Below are positions 16,801-25,882 of a DNA stretch of 35,340 nucleotides, in pieces. The stretch is from Sphingomonas yabuuchiae (GTDB lineage: Bacteria > Pseudomonadota > Alphaproteobacteria > Sphingomonadales > Sphingomonadaceae), in NCBI RefSeq assembly GCF_001477495.1, contig NZ_LDTF01000005.1:1-35340 (forward strand). The letters are read 5' to 3'. The position numbers and the translations under genes were made by a program. The notes below the pieces were generated by a model, which was not told the DNA's origin, searched no databases, and was given only the letters and a program-made list of their open reading frames with translations. Position 1 is the stretch's first letter, and each line of letters begins with the position of its first letter.

Positions 16801-17549
16801 TCGGGATAAAGCGGGCGCCAGTTCAGCACCCGCTTGGCCTTGCCGTTCGCGACACGGCGATTCTCGGCATAGAAACCCCGCGCCGCCGCCGACAGGCTCT
16901 CCAGCGGCACGAGCGGCGGCGGGGCGAGCCCCGCCACTTCGGCGGCATAGGCGACGACCGCATCCTGGTCGCACGGGAAATCGTCGGCGAGGTTATAGGC
17001 CCCCGCCGGGCCATCGAACCCGGCAATCACGCCCGATACGATATCGGCGATATGCACCCGGCTGAACACCTGTCCGGGCAGCCCGACGCGGTGCGCACGC
17101 CCCGCCCGCACCCGGTCGATCGGCGAGCGGCCGGGGCCATAGATGCCGGGCAGACGAAACACCCGCGCGCCGAGCGCCTGCCAATCGGCATCCGCCGCCG
17201 CCCGCGCCGCGCGCCGCCCCGAACCGATGGGGGCGGTCTCGTCCACCCATGCGCCGCCGGTATCGCCATAGACGCCGGTCGAGGAGAGATAGCCGATCCA
17301 CGCGTCCGACCTTGCGAGGTGCATGCCGTAAGCGACCAGTACCGGATCGGCGTCACCCTCGGGGGGCACGGAGGACAGGATATGCGTGGCGACGGCGATC
17401 TGCGCCTCCACGCGCGTCCGGTCGTCGAAGCGGATCGTGCCGCCCCGCCCGTCACGGGTCGTCCCCGCCACGGACCAGCCGCGCCCCTCCAGCAGAGCAG
17501 CGAGATGACCGGCGGCATAGCCCATGCCGAAAACGAACAACCGGCTCAC
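16710..17549 (-). CDS. NAD(P)-dependent epimerase/SDR-like protein (YeeZ-type)
   Basis: A 279-residue Rossmann-fold protein. It starts LFVFGMGYAAGHLA, a dinucleotide-binding glycine motif at about residues 6-12. YLSSTGVYGDTGGAWVDE near residue 87 is the extended-SDR region containing the Ser and a YG, and RLPGIYGPGR lies near 135. This pattern fits the small YeeZ-like NAD-dependent epimerase/dehydratase family, whose substrate is not established. There is no signal peptide. The last 25-30 residues (SAMTSPAAVTAAPAPASSDQR) are an Ala/Pro/Ser-rich extension past the usual end near RLGLRAL, encoded opposite the end of the EamA gene. The frame simply stays open there, so the tail may be non-functional. 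The start at 17549 is well placed for the Rossmann strand. Confidence 0.85.
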   Translation of the reverse strand: MSRLFVFGMGYAAGHLAALLEGRGWSVAGTTRDGRGGTIRFDDRTRVEAQIAVATHILSSVPPEGDADPVLVAYGMHLARSDAWIGYLSSTGVYGDTGGAWVDETAPIGSGRRAARAAADADWQALGARVFRLPGIYGPGRSPIDRVRAGRAHRVGLPGQVFSRVHIADIVSGVIAGFDGPAGAYNLADDFPCDQDAVVAYAAEVAGLAPPPLVPLESLSAAARGFYAENRRVANGKAKRVLNWRPLYPDYRLGLRALSAMTSPAAVTAAPAPASSDQR

Positions 17550-17583
17550 GCCTTACACCCGGTTTTCGCGGCCATCACCATTT

Positions 17584-17677
17584 ACCCCAACCTCCGTTCG
17601 CACTGAGCGAAGTCGAAGTGCACATACCAGCGTTTCCGCGTGGCCCTCGACTTCGCTCAGGCTGAACGGGGTTTGGG
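17584..17677. repeat. inverted repeat, TGAGCGAAGTCGAAG family (family B, paired)
   Basis: Left arm CGTTCGCACTGAGCGAAGTC (from 17595) and right arm GACTTCGCTCAGGCTGAACG (ending 17668) are inverted copies with few mismatches, extended outward by CCCCAACC and GGTTTGGGG. They lie in the 155-base gap between two minus-strand genes. A related single unit is at 23322. The long stem may also act as a terminator or mRNA stabiliser. Confidence 0.8.
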
Positions 17678-17704
17678 GGATTTGGTGCCAAACCCAAGGC
17701 CTGT

Positions 17705-19411
17705 TCACTTCGCCGCCATCGGCCCCTTGTAGAGCGTGCCGAAATAGTCCCCCCTGTTCCATACCGGCCGCTCGGGCGCGTCGGCGATCTCGCGGGCGAT
17801 GGCATAGTTCACGCTGACGAAGCGCGGCCCCTGGCTCCAGTCGATACCCTGGTCGATCTCGTCGCCCACGCGGTGATAGCGGTGGCTCATGAAATCCTCG
17901 ACCGCCGCCTTGCCCGGTCCCTTCTGACCCGGCCACAGGAAGACCGAGGGGATGCCCTTCTGCACGAAGCGGAAATGGTCGGAGCGGACGAAGATGCCTT
18001 CCTCCGGCATCGGATCGGGCGAGACGGGCAGGTCCATCGCCCCCACCGCCTTGCGCACGATCGGCCCCAGCGTCGAGCGATCCGCGCCGAACACCACCAT
18101 ATCCTCGAACTTGTAGGTCAGGATCGGCATGTCGAGATTGACGTCGGCGACGATCGACTTGAGCGGCACGGTCGGGTGGTTGGCGAAATAGTCGGAGCCG
18201 ACCAGCCCCTTTTCCTCCGCCGTCACCGCCAGGAACATGACGGTCCGCTTGGGCGGGGTGGCGGCCTTGAAGCGCTTGGCCTCCTCGATCAGGCTGGCGA
18301 TGCCGATGGCGTTGTCGAGCGCGCCATTGTTGATCCGGTCGCCCTCGCCACCCTCATTGACGCCGATATGGTCGAGATGCGCGGACAGGACGACGACCTC
18401 GTCCTTCAGCTTCGGGTCGCTGCCGGGGATCAGGCCGATGACGTTGCTGCTGTCCATCGGCTTGAAGCTGGTCTTGGACGCGACGGTCAGCTGCCCCTTG
18501 GCGGTCAGCGGCCTATAGGCGGGTTTCGGCGCAGCGGCGGCCTTCATCACCGCCTCCCACCCCTTGCCGAACAGCTTGGCCGCGCCCGTCTGTGACAGGG
18601 TGCCCAGCACCGGCGTGGTGGGCGTCATCGCATGGGCGGTGCCGTCCGGGTTCGCCCAGGTGACGCGCGGCGCATCGTAATAGCGGGCGAGCGAGGCGAA
18701 GGGCCGCTGCCGCCCACCGGCGCGCGGCATGTCGATCTGGATCGCGCCGACCGCGCCCTTAGCCGCCGCCAGCGAGGCCTTGTTCGCCGCCGATCCGAAA
18801 AAGGCGCGCTCCTCGCCGCCCAGCCCATCGGGCGTGCCGGGAACGAAGGCGACGATCTTGCCGCGCACATCGACGCCCTTGTAATCGGTCAGGCCATATT
18901 GTGCGGCATCGATGCCGTAACCGACAAAGACGACCGGCGCCGACAGGCTGGTTTCCCTGGCATTGGGCACGGGCGACGGCACGAAGTCCTCGCCGAACAC
19001 CAGTTCCTGCGCCTGGCCGCCCGCCGGGGTCCACAAGGCGCTGCCCTTGTCGGCGACCTTGTACGCGACCAGCGGCACCTTCTGGAGATAGCCGCCTTGA
19101 TCGCCGCCCGGCCGCAGCCCCGCCGCATAGAATTGCGCGGCGACATATTGCGCGGCGATGTCATAGTCGCGGGTCCCCGCCTCGCGCCCGGCCATCGCGT
19201 CCGACGCCAGGAACATCACATGCGCCTTCATCGCGGCCTGGTCCTCGGGCAGGGATGCGGTGATGACGGCATTGCGCTCGGCCGGGGTGCGCGGTGCCTT
19301 CGCCTCGACCGGGGCGGTGCTAGTGGCTTGATAAGGCAGGTGATCGTGATCATGCGCGATCGCGGCGGTGGACAGGAGAAGCAGCGGCAGGAGAGCCGTC
19401 ATACGCGACAT
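17705..19411 (-). CDS. exported M28-family metallopeptidase with PA-domain-like insert
   Basis: A 568-residue secreted or periplasmic zinc peptidase. The signal peptide (MTALLPLLLLSTAAIAHD) is cleaved near residue 19; a His-rich DHDHLP follows. The N-terminal part (about 50-130) packs around a protease-associated-like insert (about 130-300, with VVFVGYGIDA and KIVAFVPGTP). The M28 catalytic domain has SAHLDHIG (first zinc ligand and following Asp), NNGALDNAIG (bridging Asp), TAEEKGL (catalytic and ligand glutamates), NLDMP (Asp) and YHRVGDE (His). All two-zinc ligands appear present, so it should be active as an aminopeptidase. An EcfG-like GGAAC-N17-GTT pair lies 57-81 bases upstream on the same strand. 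It is divergent from aminopeptidase N, with which it could share peptide-degradation work. Confidence 0.92.
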   Translation of the reverse strand: MSRMTALLPLLLLSTAAIAHDHDHLPYQATSTAPVEAKAPRTPAERNAVITASLPEDQAAMKAHVMFLASDAMAGREAGTRDYDIAAQYVAAQFYAAGLRPGGDQGGYLQKVPLVAYKVADKGSALWTPAGGQAQELVFGEDFVPSPVPNARETSLSAPVVFVGYGIDAAQYGLTDYKGVDVRGKIVAFVPGTPDGLGGEERAFFGSAANKASLAAAKGAVGAIQIDMPRAGGRQRPFASLARYYDAPRVTWANPDGTAHAMTPTTPVLGTLSQTGAAKLFGKGWEAVMKAAAAPKPAYRPLTAKGQLTVASKTSFKPMDSSNVIGLIPGSDPKLKDEVVVLSAHLDHIGVNEGGEGDRINNGALDNAIGIASLIEEAKRFKAATPPKRTVMFLAVTAEEKGLVGSDYFANHPTVPLKSIVADVNLDMPILTYKFEDMVVFGADRSTLGPIVRKAVGAMDLPVSPDPMPEEGIFVRSDHFRFVQKGIPSVFLWPGQKGPGKAAVEDFMSHRYHRVGDEIDQGIDWSQGPRFVSVNYAIAREIADAPERPVWNRGDYFGTLYKGPMAAK

Positions 19412-19467
19412 GCAGGACCTTTCGGGGAATGGTGTGGCACAGGCGTATCACGCCATCCGGGCCGATC

Positions 19468-19492
19468 AACCCCGCCCATGACGCGCCGTTCC
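19468..19492 (-). promoter_or_regulatory. possible EcfG-type promoter of the M28 peptidase gene
   Basis: Minus strand: GGAAC (19492-19488), 17 bases, GTTG (from 19470). It resembles the alphaproteobacterial general-stress consensus GGAAC-N16/17-CGTT, but the base before GTT is G rather than C. It lies 56 bases before the start. Chance occurrence in GC-rich DNA is possible. Confidence 0.4.
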
Positions 19493-19549
19493 GGTTTTTC
19501 CTGGCCATCTTAGGTGGTCGCGCGGAGCACGCGCGGCTATATTCCCGTC

Positions 19550-22153
19550 ATGGACATCCAGCGCAGCGCCGCCCAGCCCAGCATCACCCCCGCCGCCATC
19601 CGGCGCGAGGATTACAGCCCCCCCGCCTGGGAGGTGCCGCAGATCGTCCTGGACTTCGCGCTGGACGCCGCCGACACCCGCGTCCGTGCCGCGCTGACCG
19701 TCACGCGCAGCGGCCCGCATGACGAACCCCTGCGGCTGGACGGTGCAGGCCAGACGCCGCTGTCGGTCAAGGTCGATGGCGTGGCCGTCAACGACTGGCG
19801 GATCGAGGGCGAGCAGCTGGTCGTGCCGCTGACCGGCGATACCCATGTCGTCGAGACCGAGGTGTCGATCGCGCCCGAAAGCAACACGCAGCTGATGGGC
19901 CTTTATGCCTCGGGCGGGAACCTGTGCACCCAGTGCGAGGCGGAGGGGTTTCGCCGCATCACCTGGTTCCCCGACCGGCCCGACGTGCTGAGCGTCTATC
20001 ACGTGCGGATGACGGCGGACCGGCTGCGTTACCCGGTGCTGCTGGCCAATGGCGATCCGGTGGCCAGCGGCGAGAATGACGACGGCACGCATTGGGCCGA
20101 GTGGCACGACCCCTTCCCCAAGCCCTCCTATCTGTTCGCGCTGGTCGCGGGCGATCTGGCGGTCAACGCCTCCACCTTCACGACCATGAGCGGACGCGAG
20201 GTGCAACTGGGCATCTGGGTCCGCGCCGCCGATATCGCCAAGACCGACCATGCGCTCCACGCGCTGAAGCTGTCCATGGCATGGGACGAGCGGGTCTATG
20301 GCCGCGAATATGACCTGGACGTGTTCAACATCGTCGCGGTCGACGATTTCAACTTCGGCGCGATGGAGAATAAGGGGCTGAACATCTTCAACAGCCGCTA
20401 CATCCTGGCCGATCCCGACACCGCGACCGATTACGATTATGACGCGATCGCCGCCGTCGTCGCGCATGAGTATTTCCACAACTGGTCGGGCAACCGGATC
20501 ACCTGCCGCGACTGGTTCCAGCTTTCCCTGAAGGAAGGCTTTACCGTCTATCGCGACCAGTGTTTCTCCGCCGATCAGGGCTCGGCCGCGGTCAAGCGGA
20601 TCGAGGATGTACGCGGCCTGCGCGCCAGCCAGTTCCCCGAGGATTCCGGACCACTCGCCCATCCCGTGCGCCCGGAAAGCTATATCGAAATCAGCAATTT
20701 CTACACGGCGACCATCTATAACAAGGGCGCCGAGCTGATCCGCATGATGGCGACCATGCTGGGCCCGGTGACGTTCCGCGCCGCCACCGACCTGTATTTC
20801 GACCGCTTCGACGGCACGGCCGCCACCTGCGAGGATTTCGTGTCCTGCATGGAGGAAGCGGGCGGTGTCGACCTGTCGCAATTCCGCCTCTGGTACAGCC
20901 AGGCAGGCACGCCGCGCGTCTCGGCGGGCCTCAGCCATCAGCCCGGCGGCGGTCGGGCCGAGCTTCGCCTCGCCCAGCATGTCCCCGCCACGCCGGGGCA
21001 GACGACCAAGCAGCCGATGCTCCTCCCGCTCAAGGTCCGGCTGTTCGGGGCCGAGACCGGCCACCCGCTGACCGACGAGACGCTGGTCCTGCTCGATCAG
21101 GTGGCCGAGACGATCGTGTTCGAGGCCATCACCGAGCGCCCCGTCCTGTCGATCAATCGCGGCTTTTCCGCCCCCATCGTGGTCGAGAGCGACCGAACGG
21201 CCGAGGACCTGGCCTTCCTGTCGGCGCATGACGACGATCCCTTCGCCCGGTACGAGGCGATGCAGCAGCTGATGCTCGACACGCTGGTCGCGGGCACGAT
21301 CCATGGCGAGATGAAGGGCGCGGCGGTGATCGACGCCGTCACCCGCACGCTGGAGGCCGAGGGACTGGAAACCGCATTCCTCGCCGAGGCGGTGCTGCTG
21401 CCGTCGGAGAATTTCGTCGGCGACCAGCTCGCCACGGTCGACCCGGACGCGATCCATGTCGCGCGCGAGGCGCTGCGCACGCAACTGGGCCAGGCGCTGC
21501 TGCCGACCTGGCGGCGGCTCTATGCTGAGCTGGCGCAAGGGCCTTACGTCTATTCGCCCGAGGCCAAGGGGCGGCGACGGCTGCGCAACGTCGCACTCGG
21601 CTATATCGCGGCCAGCGGTGCGGACGACGCCGCCGCGCTGGCCTTCGCGCAGTTCGAGGCGGCCGACAACATGACCGACCGGCAGGCCGCGTTGACCACG
21701 CTGGTCAATTCCGACGCGCCCGAACGTGAAGAGGCGCTGGCGCGTTTCCATGCGCGCTATGCCGGTAACGGGCTGGTCCTCGACAAATGGTTCCAGACCC
21801 AGGCGCTGTCGTCGCGCGGCGACACCGGCGCGGTGGTCGAGCGGCTGGTCCGGCATTCCGACTTCACGCTGGCCAATCCCAATCGGGCGCGGGCGGTGCT
21901 GGGGGCATTCGGGGTGAACCAGCGCGCATTCAACGCCGCCGACGGTTCGGGCTATCGCTTCCTGTCCGAGCAGTTGATCGCGCTCGACCGGCTCAATCCG
22001 CAGACGGCGGCCAAGCTGCTGCCGCCGCTCGGCCGCTGGCGGCGGTTCGACGCCAAGCGCTCGGCCCTGATGCGCGCCGAGCTGGTGCGGATCGTCGAAA
22101 CGCCGGGCCTGTCGAAGGATCTGTTCGAGCAGGCGTCGAAGAGCCTGGATTGA
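19550..22153 (+). CDS. pepN: aminopeptidase N (M1 family)
   Basis: An 867-residue zinc aminopeptidase, the usual length of the bacterial PepN type, removing N-terminal residues from peptides. No signal peptide is seen, so it acts in the cytoplasm. Visible motifs are GAMENKG from G270, which recognises the substrate N-terminus; HEYFHNWSGNR from H306, the HExxH zinc site; and LKEGFTVYRDQ about 15 residues on, supplying the third ligand Glu. A C-terminal helical domain (about 540-867) completes the PepN layout. I chose ATG 19550, which gives MDIQRSAAQPS; an in-frame GTG at 19514 also exists. TATATT at 19538-19543 sits 7 bases before that ATG, with no ribosome binding site between, so the transcript may be leaderless. 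It is followed by a paired palindromic repeat. Confidence 0.95.
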   Translation: MDIQRSAAQPSITPAAIRREDYSPPAWEVPQIVLDFALDAADTRVRAALTVTRSGPHDEPLRLDGAGQTPLSVKVDGVAVNDWRIEGEQLVVPLTGDTHVVETEVSIAPESNTQLMGLYASGGNLCTQCEAEGFRRITWFPDRPDVLSVYHVRMTADRLRYPVLLANGDPVASGENDDGTHWAEWHDPFPKPSYLFALVAGDLAVNASTFTTMSGREVQLGIWVRAADIAKTDHALHALKLSMAWDERVYGREYDLDVFNIVAVDDFNFGAMENKGLNIFNSRYILADPDTATDYDYDAIAAVVAHEYFHNWSGNRITCRDWFQLSLKEGFTVYRDQCFSADQGSAAVKRIEDVRGLRASQFPEDSGPLAHPVRPESYIEISNFYTATIYNKGAELIRMMATMLGPVTFRAATDLYFDRFDGTAATCEDFVSCMEEAGGVDLSQFRLWYSQAGTPRVSAGLSHQPGGGRAELRLAQHVPATPGQTTKQPMLLPLKVRLFGAETGHPLTDETLVLLDQVAETIVFEAITERPVLSINRGFSAPIVVESDRTAEDLAFLSAHDDDPFARYEAMQQLMLDTLVAGTIHGEMKGAAVIDAVTRTLEAEGLETAFLAEAVLLPSENFVGDQLATVDPDAIHVAREALRTQLGQALLPTWRRLYAELAQGPYVYSPEAKGRRRLRNVALGYIAASGADDAAALAFAQFEAADNMTDRQAALTTLVNSDAPEREEALARFHARYAGNGLVLDKWFQTQALSSRGDTGAVVERLVRHSDFTLANPNRARAVLGAFGVNQRAFNAADGSGYRFLSEQLIALDRLNPQTAAKLLPPLGRWRRFDAKRSALMRAELVRIVETPGLSKDLFEQASKSLD

Positions 22154-22159
22154 GAAAAC

Positions 22160-22287
22160 TCCTCCCCTGAAAGGGGAGGGGGACCATGCGCAGCATGGTG
22201 GAGGGGGGATCGCCACCAGGGACGTCCCATGTGGAAAACCCCCTCCACCGCCCTGCGGGCGGTCCCCCTCCCCGTGCCGGGGAGGAT
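22160..22287. repeat. paired palindromic element (family A, full copy)
   Basis: The element has outer hairpins TCCTCCCC-TGAA-AGGGGAGG and CCTCCCCGTGCCGGGGAGGA, and inner hairpins CCATGCGCAGCATGG (left) and CCGCCCTGCGGGCGG (right), with GGAGGGG and CCCCTCC flanks and a spacer of about 40 bases. It lies between the convergent pepN and hydrolase genes, where it could also end both transcripts. Its inner stems differ in sequence from the copies at 12968 and 28796 while keeping the pairing. Confidence 0.85.
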
Positions 22288-23213
22288 TATTTGGCCTTCA
22301 AAAACCCTTCCATCACGATCCAGCGATAGAACGCATCGAACCACCCCGTGCTGGTCGTCTTCTTCGGATACATGCCGAAGCCGTGGCCGCCCTGACCGTA
22401 AAGGTGGAACTCGACCGGCTTCTTCGCGGCCATCCACTGGTCGATCAGGCCGAAGCCTTTGCCCGCGAACAGCGGATCGTCGGCGGCGATCGCGGCGAAC
22501 ATCGGTGGCGCGTCGGCGGGCACCGTCATCGGCTGGAGCGGGCCATAGATGTCACCGATAAAGGCGGGCTTGGCCTGTCCGTCGAGCACGGTCGCGACGG
22601 TCAGCATCGCGCCCGCCGAAAAGCCGACCATACCCACGCGATTGGGATCGACCTTCCACTCACCCGCCCGCTGACGGACCAGCGCGAAGGCGGCACGCGA
22701 GTCGGCGATCTGCGGCGCGAGGCCCTTCAACGCCTCTTCCGGGTTCGGGCGCGCGGCGGGGCGGGCGACGCTGGAGAACATCGCCGCCATCGACTTTTCG
22801 AACTCGCCCATATCGGCGGGCGTCTGGTTGAGGCGATATTTCAGGACGAAGGCGGCGATACCGCGATCGGCCAGCGCCTTGGCCACGTCCCAGCCTTCAT
22901 TCTGCATCGACAGGGTGCGGAAGCCACCGCCCGGCGCGACGATCACGGCGGCACCGGTGGCCTTGGCGGGATCGGGCAGGAAGGGGGTGAGCGTTGCCTC
23001 GGTCACGTTGCGTGCGAAGACGCTGTTATACTGGCTGTGCCAGCTTTCCTTGTTCTTTGCACCCGGCAGCGGCCCGGTGTTCAACGGAATGGCGGTTGGC
23101 TGTGCGGGTATGGCGATCGGGGCCATCTTGTCGGCCTGCGCCATGGCGGGTGCCGCCACCGAGAGCGTTAGCAAAGCGGCCAGCGCATGGCCGGCCCAGC
23201 GTTTGGACTTCAT
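22287..23213 (-). CDS. exported alpha/beta hydrolase (esterase/acetyl-hydrolase type)
   Basis: A 308-residue secreted serine hydrolase. The N-terminus is a signal peptide (WAGHALAALLTLSVAAPAMA, cleaved at AMA-QA near residue 25). GAAVIVAPGGGFRTLS carries the oxyanion-hole GGG. The nucleophile elbow GFSAG is at about residue 198, a likely acid is DDPLF near 243, and the catalytic His is in GGHGFGMYP near 275. The family resembles acetyl xylan/carbohydrate esterases and endo-xylanase-associated hydrolases, so polysaccharide de-acetylation is a plausible role, but the substrate is not proven. A strong ribosome binding site (GGAGG..GGAGGGG) directly precedes ATG 23213. The 3' end meets the palindromic repeat. 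No polysaccharide utilisation genes are adjacent. Confidence 0.88.
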   Translation of the reverse strand: MKSKRWAGHALAALLTLSVAAPAMAQADKMAPIAIPAQPTAIPLNTGPLPGAKNKESWHSQYNSVFARNVTEATLTPFLPDPAKATGAAVIVAPGGGFRTLSMQNEGWDVAKALADRGIAAFVLKYRLNQTPADMGEFEKSMAAMFSSVARPAARPNPEEALKGLAPQIADSRAAFALVRQRAGEWKVDPNRVGMVGFSAGAMLTVATVLDGQAKPAFIGDIYGPLQPMTVPADAPPMFAAIAADDPLFAGKGFGLIDQWMAAKKPVEFHLYGQGGHGFGMYPKKTTSTGWFDAFYRWIVMEGFLKAK

Positions 23214-23321
23214 ATCCCCTCCTGTCCTCCGTGGGTTATATCCCTACGGTCGGACGAGGATGGTACGCTTCGCGGCGCGGGGCGCAAGGGGTAATGTTAA
23301 GGCTAACAGTGGGTATGGCGT

Positions 23322-23361
23322 TGCCTTCGACCGCGCTCAACCTGAGCGAAGTCGAAGGCCA
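23322..23361. repeat. TGAGCGAAGTCGAAG repeat (family B, single unit)
   Basis: GCCTTCGAC and GTCGAAGGC form a perfect 9-bp stem; inside, GCTCA pairs with TGAGC around ACC. It lies between the csaA stop and the hydrolase start. The core TGAGCGAAGTCGAAG is shared with the paired copy at 17584. Confidence 0.75.
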
Positions 23362-23371
23362 AGGGAATCCC

Positions 23372-23743
23372 TCAGAACAACCGCCCCCCATTCGGCACAC
23401 CCGAATCCGGCGCGATCAACACCACCTCCCCGTCCGCATCGGGAAAGCCCAGGGTCAGCACCTCGGACATCATCGGCCCGATCTGGCGCGGGGGAAAGTT
23501 GACCACCGCCGCCACCTGCCGCCCGACCAAAGCCTCCGGCGTGTAATGCCGGGTGATCTGCGCCGAGGAGCGCTTGACCCCGATCACCTCGCCGAAATCG
23601 ATCGTCAGCTTGATCGCGGGCTTGCGAGCCTCCGGGAAGGGCTCGGCGGCAATGACGGTGCCGACGCGGATATCGACTGCCAGGAAATCCTCGATCCCGA
23701 TACGCTCGGAGGGCTTGGGCGCGGGCGCGTCAGAAGTCGACAT
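23372..23743 (-). CDS. CsaA-like tRNA-binding protein
   Basis: A 123-residue protein made of a single tRNA-binding (EMAP/Arc1p-like OB-fold) domain, as in Bacillus CsaA and the C-terminus of methionyl-tRNA synthetase. Visible family elements are [20 protein letters not shown] (the first strand with DIRVG), [11 protein letters not shown], and [20 protein letters not shown], which matches the conserved [10 protein letters not shown] of CsaA. The C-terminus GVPNGGRLF is also typical. CsaA has been described as a tRNA-binding or chaperone-like protein; its true role is unclear. The start lies inside the end of the upstream GST gene (14-base overlap, 23730-23743), so it is likely co-translated with it. 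The 5' 14 residues are a polar Pro/Ser extension. Confidence 0.9.
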   Translation of the reverse strand: MSTSDAPAPKPSERIGIEDFLAVDIRVGTVIAAEPFPEARKPAIKLTIDFGEVIGVKRSSAQITRHYTPEALVGRQVAAVVNFPPRQIGPMMSEVLTLGFPDADGEVVLIAPDSGVPNGGRLF

Positions 23744-24401
23744 TGTCGTAATGCGAAGGCGGCGTGACCATCTCCATCCGCTCGGACAGCAGCGGGCGGA
23801 AGGAGGGGCGGCTCTTCAGCCCGCGATACCAGCGCGCGGTCTGCTCATGCCCCTTCCAGTCGATACCGCCCAGATAATCGGCGACCGAAATTTGCGCCGC
23901 CGCCGCCAGATCGGCCAAGCTCATCGTCGCCCCGCCCAGCCAGTTGCGATGGTCGAGCAGATAGTCGGTATAATCGAGATGCCCGACCGCTGCCTTCATC
24001 GCCTCGCGCAGGCCCTTGGCATCGGGGCTGCCGGTGCGCGCGACACGCTTGACCATGCGTTCGTGGAGCAAGGGGCCGGTCACGTCCTGATAGAAATGCG
24101 TGTCGAACCACGTCACCAGCCGCCGGATTTCGGCGCGGCCGACGGCGGTGCCGTTGATCATCGCCGATTTTTCGACCGTCTCCTCGAAAAACTCGCTGAT
24201 CGCCATCGAGTCGACCAGCAGCACGCCGCGCTCCTCATCGACCATCACCGGGGTCTGCCCGGCGGGGTTCATGTCGAGGAATTCGTCGCGCCGCTGCCAC
24301 GGCGACTCGCGCACCAATTCATAGCCGACGCCCTTCTCGCCCAGCAGCAGCCGGACCTTGCGGGAAAAGGGACAGAGCGGGAATTGGTAGAGTTGCCACA
24401 T
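23730..24401 (-). CDS. glutathione S-transferase family protein
   Basis: A 223-residue cytosolic GST-like protein. The thioredoxin-fold N-terminus [19 protein letters not shown] contains CPFSRK, a Cys-x-x-Ser active site as in cysteinyl GST/glutaredoxin-like members. [10 protein letters not shown] carries the cis-Pro, and [12 protein letters not shown] is the glutathione gamma-glutamyl-binding SMAI segment. The C-terminal helical domain begins about residue 90, with [17 protein letters not shown] near 160 as the conserved N-capping box. The ATG at 24401 fits the fold; a GTG three codons earlier adds only MGG. It overlaps csaA by 14 bases, so the pair is co-transcribed. Detoxification or thiol-redox use is likely; the substrate is unknown. 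Confidence 0.9.
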   Translation of the reverse strand: MWQLYQFPLCPFSRKVRLLLGEKGVGYELVRESPWQRRDEFLDMNPAGQTPVMVDEERGVLLVDSMAISEFFEETVEKSAMINGTAVGRAEIRRLVTWFDTHFYQDVTGPLLHERMVKRVARTGSPDAKGLREAMKAAVGHLDYTDYLLDHRNWLGGATMSLADLAAAAQISVADYLGGIDWKGHEQTARWYRGLKSRPSFRPLLSERMEMVTPPSHYDNVDF

Positions 24402-24454
24402 GCCGCCCACTTAAGCGGGCGGGACGCACGACGCCAACCCCGCCGACAATGTTT

Positions 24455-25882
24455 TCACCCCTTACGACGCGCAGGGCGGCGCAACCGGCGCCATCCGAGC
24501 ACGATACCGCTGATCGACAGCACCAGCCCGGCGAGCGACCAGAGCCACATCCAGCCGGTCCAGACCCAGAAATGCGCGGTCAGCCACGGCCAATCCCAGG
24601 TGTGGAGCAGCGAATAGACCCAGCGATAGGCGCGCCGCGTGCGGTCCTGCCGCTCGACCAGTGCACCGCTCATCGGATCGATATAGAGCCAGGTCGCCGC
24701 CGCATCGTCGAACTGCAACCGCCATAGCGGCAACCGGGTCGCATCGGTCCAGTAGAAGTCGGGCCGCGCCAGCCATTCCCGCGCCACCCGCCGTCCGCCC
24801 GGCACCAGCATCGCGGCGCGCAGCGGGTCGGCGGCTCGGGCCGGGGAAAGCGTCGCCTGCTCCAGCCAGAGCGGATGCGGCGAGGCGCGGTCGATTGCGA
24901 TCCGGGCGAACCCGGCGTCCCCGCTCCACTCGATGATGCGCGCGTCCGGCGCGGTCCGGGCCAGCCGGTCGAGATCGCGCGGTTCACCCGCTCGCCCGGC
25001 ATAGGCCCGCATCGCCGCCACAGGCACCTCGCCTCCGGCAAAGGCATGGCCCGGATCGACCGACAGCCAGCCGCTGACGATCCAGCTGGTCAACATCACG
25101 CCGCCCGCCAGCCCGCTGACATGATGCCAGAGCATCCAGCCGCGATAGGGCGTCATCCGCCCACCCCGATAGCGCCGCCGCCCGGCGCGCAGCCGCCATA
25201 TGCCGATCCACAGGCCGGTCAGCGCGACCGCGATGCACGGGCCCGCCACCCACATCACCGCCTGCCGCCAAGCCTCACGATCCCGGCGCAACAGGGTCGG
25301 GTAGATCCAGTGCGGCACCGAGCCTAGCCAGTTCCAGAACCGCTGCCCCCGCGTCGTCCGCTGCACCGGCTGGCCGGTCAGGCTGGAGATATAGAGTTCG
25401 GTCCCCGCCGCATCGGCCAGCGCGACCTTCCACAAGGGACGATGCCGGTCGAACCCGCCCGCCACCGTCCATTGATCGTCCGCGATCCGCTCGACCGTGC
25501 GGACCGGCCCTGCAAAGCGAGTCGCCACGCGCAGGGCCATTGCAGCATCGACCGGGGTGATCGATCCACCCTCCGCCGACACGATGCGGGTATCCCCCTC
25601 GCGGCTTTCGATCCGCCAGACCGGCGCTCCGTCGCGCATCTCCAGCGTGATCCGCCGAGCATCCCGCGCCGCCGGGGGCTGCCCAACCCGCGACCAGTCT
25701 ATCGGCAGCGCACCTGCCCAGCTCTGCCCCGGTTTGAGCGACGGATAGGGCATGTACAGCATCACCAGCCCGCTCGCGAACCACATGGCGAAGAACAGGC
25801 AGGTGACGATGCCGACCCAGCGATGGGTGAGGAAGGCGAGCCGCAAAGCCGCCTTCCCCCAGGACCGGTCAGAACCCGGCAC
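24455..25882 (-). CDS. PepSY-domain membrane protein (PiuB/PepSY-TM type)
   Basis: About 475 residues with four or five membrane helices. The first is LTHRWVGIVTCLFFAMWFASG, the PepSY-TM signature with its His-Arg-Trp. A second pair contains WRQAVMWVAGPCIAVALTGLWIG and WHHVSGLAGGVML, and a C-terminal pair contains YRWVYSLLHTWDWPWLT and LVLSISGIVLGWRRL. Periplasmic PepSY-like segments lie between them. Conserved His residues (LTHRW, LWHHV, LLHTW) resemble haem- or metal-associated sites of this family, whose members are often linked to siderophore receptors and ferric reduction. Here it directly follows a receptor under a cobalamin riboswitch. The GTG start at 25882 overlaps the receptor stop by 14 bases; an ATG at 25936 would overlap by 68. 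The start is therefore uncertain. Confidence 0.85.
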   Translation of the reverse strand: MPGSDRSWGKAALRLAFLTHRWVGIVTCLFFAMWFASGLVMLYMPYPSLKPGQSWAGALPIDWSRVGQPPAARDARRITLEMRDGAPVWRIESREGDTRIVSAEGGSITPVDAAMALRVATRFAGPVRTVERIADDQWTVAGGFDRHRPLWKVALADAAGTELYISSLTGQPVQRTTRGQRFWNWLGSVPHWIYPTLLRRDREAWRQAVMWVAGPCIAVALTGLWIGIWRLRAGRRRYRGGRMTPYRGWMLWHHVSGLAGGVMLTSWIVSGWLSVDPGHAFAGGEVPVAAMRAYAGRAGEPRDLDRLARTAPDARIIEWSGDAGFARIAIDRASPHPLWLEQATLSPARAADPLRAAMLVPGGRRVAREWLARPDFYWTDATRLPLWRLQFDDAAATWLYIDPMSGALVERQDRTRRAYRWVYSLLHTWDWPWLTAHFWVWTGWMWLWSLAGLVLSISGIVLGWRRLRRPARRKG

